DNA from: Agaricus subrufescens
Lineage: Eukaryota; Basidiomycota; Agaricomycetes; Agaricales; Agaricaceae
Reading direction: 5' to 3'
Assembly: GCA_029945375.1 (NCBI GenBank)
Contig: CM057060.1
Span: forward strand, 1,302,001-1,366,000
DNA: 64,000 nt
Below the pieces are notes generated by a model. That model saw nothing but the letters and a program-made list of their open reading frames with translations. It had not been told where the DNA came from and did no database searches. The number at the start of each line of letters is the position of its first letter. Positions within the stretch are counted from its first letter, which is position 1. Positions 57,585-64,000 of this stretch are shown piece after piece. The position numbers were made by a program, and so were the translations under genes.

Positions 57585-60554
57585 TGTTTTGACCAATTCT
57601 TTCTTCACCTGGGGGTTGCAGTACTCTCATGGGATTCAATACTCAAAGTTCCGAATGAATACGGCCAAACCCTCTTTCCAGATGCCGACCCCGTGAGCAT
57701 GTCTCTAATTAGTCTTGAAATAGCTGACCATTGTACAGAACGGCTATGATGGGCCGTTTAGCTCACCAGATTCCGACTCGATGCGCCTCGACGTAAGAAC
57801 GAATCCGTTTCATTGTAAAGACGAATTCTCCTAATCTCTGAATTAGGTTTCTTTGATTGTATTAGCCCTTGACATGCTCTCTGATGGCGTGAAGATTGAC
57901 TGTCTCTCCTTAATCAAACTCAAAGCACAAGTCATGAGGGTACTGGGTTTTCAAGAAGTAGCAGTCGCTCTTCCTTACGCCAACGGGCATAATGCCCAAG
58001 TAACCTATGGCGAGATCCGATCAGTACCTGAAGTTACACTTCCATGTCTTGGTGGGCTGGTGTCGCTTCTGGATTCTTGGCACAAAACAGAGCTACCTGT
58101 TTCTGTCATTCTTTCACTTGATAGTGAAGAGGAGGTTGAAGTGCTTATTGGCACCGCATATGCCGATATACCTCTCAACATGCTAGCAATGTACGAAAGG
58201 ATACTCGAGCTACCGGCCCTTTCCATCAAACACATACTTGAAGCGGTCCACGTTATCATATATAAACATGACTTTGAAAATCGTGATAGCAACATCTTTT
58301 CGAGTCAGACTTTCAGGAGGGCAATCACCAGGGCACTTGATGTCTTGGAAGCGGATGTCCCCTACGAAGTGCGAGTGATGGCACTCTCCGTTGTTCAAGC
58401 GTTTTTCAGTAAATCAACGACCTTTACAAGTTCGCTCCTGTTGTATGTATATCCGCCACTGCCGTTCGATCCCACGTATTGATTATTTTACAGCAATGTC
58501 ATAGAGAGAATCCTGAAATTAGTGAATCCTCAAGCAAATCAATCAGGACAAGATCCTTTGGTAGAACAAGGTCTTTTATTTGTTGGAGACATTCTTGAAA
58601 AGTAAGTCCCAGCGGTGCAATTTCTTCATAGCTAAACTGTTCGTTAGGTACTCTAGATCAGGGCTTTTAATCAATCTACTAAGGGTAATTAACCTCCCAC
58701 CATTCACCAAGCGCCCTAACTGATGTTGTTGTAGCGTCCCTTGGACAAAAAGATATTTGTGGCACTTAAACGTGCAATAGAACTCCACAAAGGTTCATCA
58801 TCCTTGAGTGATGACTTACTTCAAGATGTACTTTCCCGGCTCTCTGAGACGGACGCTAGTCCGTTGCAGGATCTACTCTATAATGTACAGCATTTCGTGG
58901 AAGTTGTACACCACGAACGCTATAATACCGAGTTAATGAATCGTGAGTACAAGCAGTTCCTGGGGTCTGGTCTGGCGTCTGATCGACGACATTGAGTCAG
59001 TTACTCTCAAACAACTCATTAATTTTGCACAGCGGCTGTCAGACGGCAGTGGTGCAACTATAGACGCGTCACCATTATTCATTATAGCGGCAATTGTGCT
59101 CCAGCATAATAAAAGTAATAACAGCGTCAGTAGCTCCCTTTAGTACTGTTTAGACGAAAGGTAACTCACTGTCTTTCAGGATCTGGCAGCAAACCTTGAT
59201 GCGCTACTCCGTATCGCGTTGATCAGGCTGCAAGTGGACACCAGAAGTATATCTCAGCTGTTGACCGCCGTAGGCGGAAAGAAACACTCTCACGACTCAC
59301 TATCAACTGCCACTACTACAGTGTATGAGATTTTAAATGAAGGGCTACGACTGAAAACACGAGTGTCGGCGAATACCCTCAAAAATGTGCTCGAGGTTAG
59401 GCCGCATTCGAGTTGAATTGACCCCATCTGACATATCTTCAGGCATTGGACATGGCACAATTGTCCCCTGGTATCACACCAATCACGTTGCACACACAAT
59501 TATATGTGGGATTGGTGGACTGTGGGGGTTATTGGCTTGATAATTATTACTGGATTGATGGGCAGATAGAACAAGACTTTAACGCGTCACTCGCAGTTGC
59601 AAAGATGATTTTCGGTGCTACGCTGTACGACGCAGCTGCCTTGCAAAGGTTATCCACAATAACAGAGGTAAGTAAAAGTTATCACAGCTTCTATCCTGGA
59701 GGTAACCCTGTCACAGAGAGATTATCGTCCTCAATTACGTAGTATCAGGGCATGGAACCTTCTGGCAATCGTGGCGCTTTCGGAAAAAGCAGATAGCTCC
59801 TGGACAACTCAGCTCTTTAGGGAGCTCAAATCATTTGCTGTGGTGTTCTCGGGTGCCCTATGGCCTTTCATAGTGGGGACAAATCGTGGTGTGAATTTCG
59901 CCACGGCAGACATCAACCAGGCATACTTGGCGATAAAACTATGGCTAATGGTTGCGAAACGGTCAACAGATGTACAAGTCAGCTCTATATATCATTCTGT
60001 ATGGAACGCACTTTGGCCACCATTCGAATCCATCATTGGAGTCCTCGAAACAGAGGAACAAAGCAGTACATCACATGTCAGTTTCCAATACTTTGATCTT
60101 GGACATCGGAATCTTACCAGCATTCTCTCCCTAGATAATGGCCGAGTTCATAGCATCATCGGTGGTGGATCTATTCAATTTCCTGGGGTGCCTACGAATT
60201 CCATTACGTTTGGATAAGGCAGCGCAGAAAACCACGCTCAAACGACTTCAAGCCGTGGTCCGCGCTGATTCTGTACTCATGAAGGTACGCGAGTCTTGTA
60301 ACGGTCTGGGATACAGCCCTCAATCATTACCGCAGATAAACAGGGCTTCTGATTCGCTTTCAGAATCACCTCCAGAAACACCGCTGGAGGTTTTGTTAGA
60401 TCAAACGGCAAAGAATATTGTTGCAACCGAGAAGCTGCGGTTACTAGAAGCGAAGCGTGAACCAGTGAAGGTCACAATGGACCGAAGAGCTAATGTAGAA
60501 AAAAAGGCAACGATGGACCTGTTGAATTGGAAGGACATGAGGCTGCACACATAG
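52579..60554 (+). CDS. Giant C1-domain, helical-repeat protein (possible UNC80-like)
   Basis: One gene of about 8 kb with 20 or more short introns gives a protein of over 2,000 residues. The N-terminus (MSTGQPILPRIDTDYSERNF) is disordered, then helical (RKLLAHILSQLCNRPMPP). Near 54.1-54.5 kb are two zinc-binding C1-like modules: HECNVCRKGLYGFGLFCSDC with HLECY, and LCSICQLPLWGCSSHGLRCD with FVHTQCL. The rest is a long run of helices with no catalytic motif. The C-terminus has TTLKRLQAVVRADSVLMKV and a coiled basic end (KLRLLEAKREPVKVTMDRR). The layout recalls fungal proteins annotated as UNC80-like cation-channel regulators, but I cannot confirm that by eye. No membrane segments were seen. 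Confidence 0.7.
57554..57583. repeat. Thirty-base poly-T inside an intron
   Basis: An uninterrupted run of 30 T lies just after a GTATGA splice donor (57547) of the giant C1-domain gene, followed by TGTGTTTTGACC. It is the longest homopolymer in the window. Long mononucleotide runs are prone to length variation and to sequencing error, so its exact length is uncertain. Confidence 0.9.
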
Positions 60555-60600
60555 TCTAGTACATGAACCTGCAATTATGTGATTAATACACAAAATAAAC

Positions 60601-60962
60601 TTATGCTGTTCTGAGCCGAGCCTTTTCAGCCTTTTTCTTGTTCTCTTGGGCAATGGTTCGGCCAGCGAATACACCAATGACGGTGAGTCCTATCACGAGA
60701 ATGATGGCGGGAAGTCGGACAGCCCATTCACGAGAAGGAAATAGACCGTGTATGTAGCTGGAAGAATCGAAGAATGGCTATACCAAGGGTAAATAATTAG
60801 TCTGCATAGGAAAGGTGGCTTACCAGTAGAATAGCCCACGTCGTGTAGTAGACGAACACCACCGATGCCGTCAACAGCATGGCACCTCCAAGTACTTTAT
60901 CGCTTATGCCCTAAACTATGGCTCAATGCGGTTTCATGAAGAGCAAAGAAGACACTAACCAT
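60601..60962 (-). CDS. DPM2: Dolichol-phosphate mannose synthase regulatory subunit DPM2
   Basis: Three exons give an 88-residue protein, M then GISDKVLGGAMLLTASVVFV onward. Two membrane helices are AMLLTASVVFVYYTTWAILL and LPAIILVIGLTVIGVFAG. They flank a short loop with SYIHGLFPSREWA, and a basic tail follows (QENKKKAEKARLRTA). This is the length and two-helix layout of DPM2, the ER membrane partner that stabilises DPM1 for dolichol-phosphate-mannose synthesis. The first coding exon is the ATG alone (60960-60962), followed at once by a 49-nt intron. The second intron lies between AILL and PFFDSSS. It is divergent from TRS120 with 124 bases between starts. Confidence 0.88.
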
Positions 60963-61086
60963 GGTAGACGGGTGCTTGGATCGACGTGGAGGGATGACAC
61001 TGTGTTTTGTTTACTTACTGATGGGATTCCATTAATTGACATCAGCCACTCTTCTATCCCTCATAAACACCCTCGCTGCATGGGCT

Positions 61087-64000
61087 ATGGATAATCACGC
61101 ATTTGCTTCCCTCGCACATGTTCAAATACTCTTGCTTCCCGTTGGTACCACGTCGCAGGCTTCGTTCGAAAGATATGCCTCCGAAATTCGTGGATTCGAT
61201 ACGATAAGGCTTGGAGATATTCCGGCAGACGCCAAAGGGGAAAGAGGTAGGCTACTCGATCCCATATTTCATTTCAGAAGCCGAGCTGACGACAGGTCCT
61301 GTGCCTAGCTCGATTCATGCCGAATCCCCTCTCAACCGGTCACCTTCACCTTAACTTCCCTACCCACCCTCCACCGCCGTCCCAGTATTCGCTTTCTCTT
61401 TTGCGACCGTCACACTTTCCTCTTGCTGTCATCGGAATAGCATCGTCTTCTCAAAAGAACACCCTGAAGTCGATTTGTTCTCAATTCAATGCTGCACTAC
61501 TCGACATCTTTCCAGCTTCAAATCAATTTCCCTTAGCTAGAACATGTTTCGTGTTCGAAGAAAATGACTCTGCTACCAATATAAGTAATAGTAACGATCC
61601 TCCTGGAGTAGTGGTCATACCAAGTATGATGGGCAACAAAAGGTTATATATCGGAACACTACTCGCCGACCTGTGTTCACAAATACTTGGAGAGTTTGGA
61701 GTTGTGGTTCGTAAGCATCTCATATGCTTCTAAACTTGCATCGTTTGACATTATCGTAGATGCAAGCATTGGAAAGTTCATTCGGAAATGAGTATCTCAA
61801 CGGCTCTCTATTAGCAACTTTACCACCCTTATCAGAACTTCCGCTATCTCTTGACTCGGAGAAGAGAGGATCTCTCCCAAATTTCAGTACTCCGGATGTG
61901 GTGAAATCAAATTTTGCGTCTTCCTCGACGCTGTCCATGAAACGCAACTCGTCCTCTGGGCCAAACTATCGACTAGGTGTACAACCCCCCAAGAAACGAA
62001 TAAGTACAATTGGCGCGGCTTCATCTCATGCACGTCTGTATAAGATGCTAGGAGATTTCTTCCTACTCGCTGGTCGTACAGAAGATTCAACTATCTGGTA
62101 AGTCAGTCATCTCGAGTGACTCCTCAAGTCATTCAGTTGACTGAGCAGGTATACCGAAGCACTACAGTTATTCAAGAACTCTCAAGATCACGCATGGCAC
62201 GCCGCCGCGCTCGAGGGTTTGGCCACCATCTCCGTTGTCGAAGCTTGGTCTGCAGGACACGGTTTGGTATTTGAAAATCTGAACTAAATATTACACTATT
62301 CTGACGGGCATCTTAGCAAAACTCGACTAGTTCCTCGAGAGAACCCTGGTCAGACGCCATTGAAAAACTCACGCAAGCTACTTCATTGTATCACAAATCG
62401 CCTCTCTACTACGAGGGAGAGTCCATCAGCGCACCTCTTGCATATCTATATTCTTGCTGTGTCTTGCGTCATACTTCATTGCTGTTCGCAATATGGTCTG
62501 CTAAGGGATGGGGTCCACTAGCATTTACTACAATGCTACAACCTGGACCCAAGGCTCAGCTTCCGCCGACCTTAGCACATGATGAAGCTGATCAATGGCT
62601 TAATCTAGAACGCTTAACCAAATACTCTGGCATCCCGCGGTCTTCAATATCAAACGTTCTTGGCCAAATTCACGGCCCTTGGCTATTACACCTTCACCCT
62701 AGGGAGAGATTATCTATCCTTACTGCTATGGCTAGCACATATGCATGCATAGGCTACAAGCGGAAGGAAGCATATCTGTTGCGTGAAGTATTGGGATGCG
62801 TAATGGACCTCATAGTCTGTGGACGAGAGGAGGATGGTATTACCAAAGGATCCGGACCTCAGAGTGCGGGGGTCGGTATCGAGAATGGAATCACCACTTC
62901 TGCGAGTCCTTTGGCATATCTCGACCAGGGGTCTGTTGGTGTCAGAATGAACGAAAGCTCATCAGGGAATGACAGTGTCCTAAAACTTCTCAAGCAAGTA
63001 TGCAAAACAATGGGTATCGATCTAGATGCTGTCAAGTTAGTGGAAGCATCGACTCCAGCGGCTGAATCGGATAAAGACGAGGCCGGCTCCTTTGACGATG
63101 GCTTGGAACTTGGACGTCCTGACACCCACGGGTGGTCAGAATTACAAGTTGGTGTTGTCAGAGAAGCAGTGGCAGTGGCGGAAGCATTACCCGGTGAGCT
63201 ACACACTTTTCATTTTGATAACCATTCACTGATGAATACCAGATTTCCCTGCTGTCGCTCAGTTTGCTTTGTCATCTTTAAAGACTCTGCAATCTGTGCT
63301 TTCCCCAGGAGATCAACACCATCTATATTCAACGTCTATGCGTGCAATCACGACAGCTCGTCGGCGGGGAGATTCAAGATCTGTCGAGTATTGGTCCGGA
63401 CGACCGTTAGTTAGTATCTCTCTTGCCCCGTAGGTGGTACATCTGTTCATTGTCAGGATTTACCTTCTAATGCGCTGTTAGTATCCCACTCGTCAGGCTA
63501 CCTCTCGAAAAGCACATGTCGGTCTTATCGAAAAAAACGTCTGATGTGGTTCCCATCATCCAGGGAATTAAAGACCCTTTTCTCTACAATCCTCGGAGGG
63601 CTGTCACGAAGAAGGTCGGTTCGCACCCATTATTATGCGGATATGCTGACAGGCGTATCTGTAGGGCCAAGAAATTGTGGCTCAGAATGAGGTGCTAGAG
63701 TTTGTCGTCGTGCTGCAAAACCCATTTATATTTGACCTAGAACTCCAGTCACTCTCATTAAGGTGAATTGGACACCGTGTCCGATCACGAAGGCACTCAA
63801 CTATTTCCCTAGTACTTCGGGCGTGGATTTTCAAGCTGAGCCGGTCCGCGTTGTCTTGCCAGCGAACTCGTTTCATCGAATAGTCATTCCTGGAAAAGTA
63901 ACGCAGACGGGTGTTCTCACTATCCGAGGGTGCTTTGTGCAAGCGCCGGGTGGTATCACTCACGAGTTTATACTACCTCTGAATACAGAAGAGGAGGAAG
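61087..64000 (+). CDS. TRS120: TRAPPII subunit TRS120 (TRAPPC9), 3' end beyond the window
   Basis: The start MDNHAFASLAHVQILLLPVG is the usual TRS120 opening, so the ATG at 61087 is chosen over longer readings. Further landmarks are FERYASEIRGFDTIRLGDIP, LYIGTLLADLCSQILGEFG, ARLYKMLGDFFLLAGRTEDS, DAWHAA-type helices, YGYKRKEAYLLREVL-like repeats and, near the edge, VDFQAEPVRVVLPANSFH and the start of a beta-rich C-terminal part. TRS120 is a scaffold of the TRAPPII complex, which activates Rab11-type GTPases at the trans-Golgi. At least ten introns of 45-65 nt are needed in the visible part. The reading frame is open at base 64000, so the gene is truncated by the window. Confidence 0.92.

Overview
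This window is nuclear DNA from a filamentous basidiomycete, most likely a mushroom-forming agaricomycete. The evidence is gene structure and content. Genes are packed tightly on both strands and are cut by many introns of about 47-60 nt, often with a CTRAC/CTAAC-like branch site. Very small exons are common. The gene set (alpha-1,3-glucan synthase, SAM-RA-kinase STE11, fungal CMR1, TRM1, TRAPPII TRS120) is that of a fungal chromosome arm. I see no tRNA, rRNA, CRISPR, prokaryotic operon or intact transposon.

Layout. 0-2 kb: CSM3/TIPIN fork-protection protein (+). 2-10.8 kb: a rearranged block on the minus strand holding CMR1, an ORC1 5' remnant, a chimeric gene, ORC1 and an unrecognised gene called protein X here. 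11.2-12.6 kb: two mitochondrial genes (+), SAP-domain/AIM34-like and COA8-like. 12.7-18.1 kb: NUP133 and histone H2B (-). 18.8-24.7 kb: methyltransferase (-), sphingoid-base kinase (+), HTD2 (+), PRCC-like (-). 25.1-32.9 kb: alpha-1,3-glucan synthase (-), divergent from STE11 (33.3-37.1 kb, +). 37.4-41.5 kb: TRM1 and the copper chaperone ATX1 (-). 42.0-45.8 kb: amino-acid permease and exosome MTR3 (-). 45.9-52.5 kb: NSRP1-like (+), a divergent kinase-like gene (-), an RRM protein (+), TAF13 (-) and a DUF4211 protein (-). 52.6-60.6 kb: one very large C1-domain protein (+). 60.6-64 kb: DPM2 (-), divergent from TRS120 (+), which runs off the window.

Most striking result. The 3.9-10.0 kb block is a decayed tandem duplication. 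The ancestral order CMR1-ORC1-X was duplicated as a unit of about 4.5 kb, from the 3' edge of CMR1 exon 2 through ORC1 into X. About 2.9 kb of the first ORC1 copy was then deleted. Two new arrangements remain. One is an intact 372-codon chimeric gene: 85 residues of CMR1 fused to 286 residues of X, with CMR1's promoter and first intron. The other is a stub of the ORC1 promoter and start codon just upstream of CMR1; that start codon opens a 42-codon upstream ORF ending nine bases before the CMR1 ATG. Both junctions can be placed to within a base or two.

Functional themes. Replication and chromatin genes (CSM3, CMR1, ORC1, H2B) lie in the first 18 kb, and three of them carry ACGCGT (MluI cell-cycle box) sequences by their starts. 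Elsewhere the genes are unrelated housekeeping functions in very short divergent or convergent pairs. Intron positions were inferred by eye from splice signals, reading frame and family resemblance. Where exons are not listed, the span is better supported than the internal structure.
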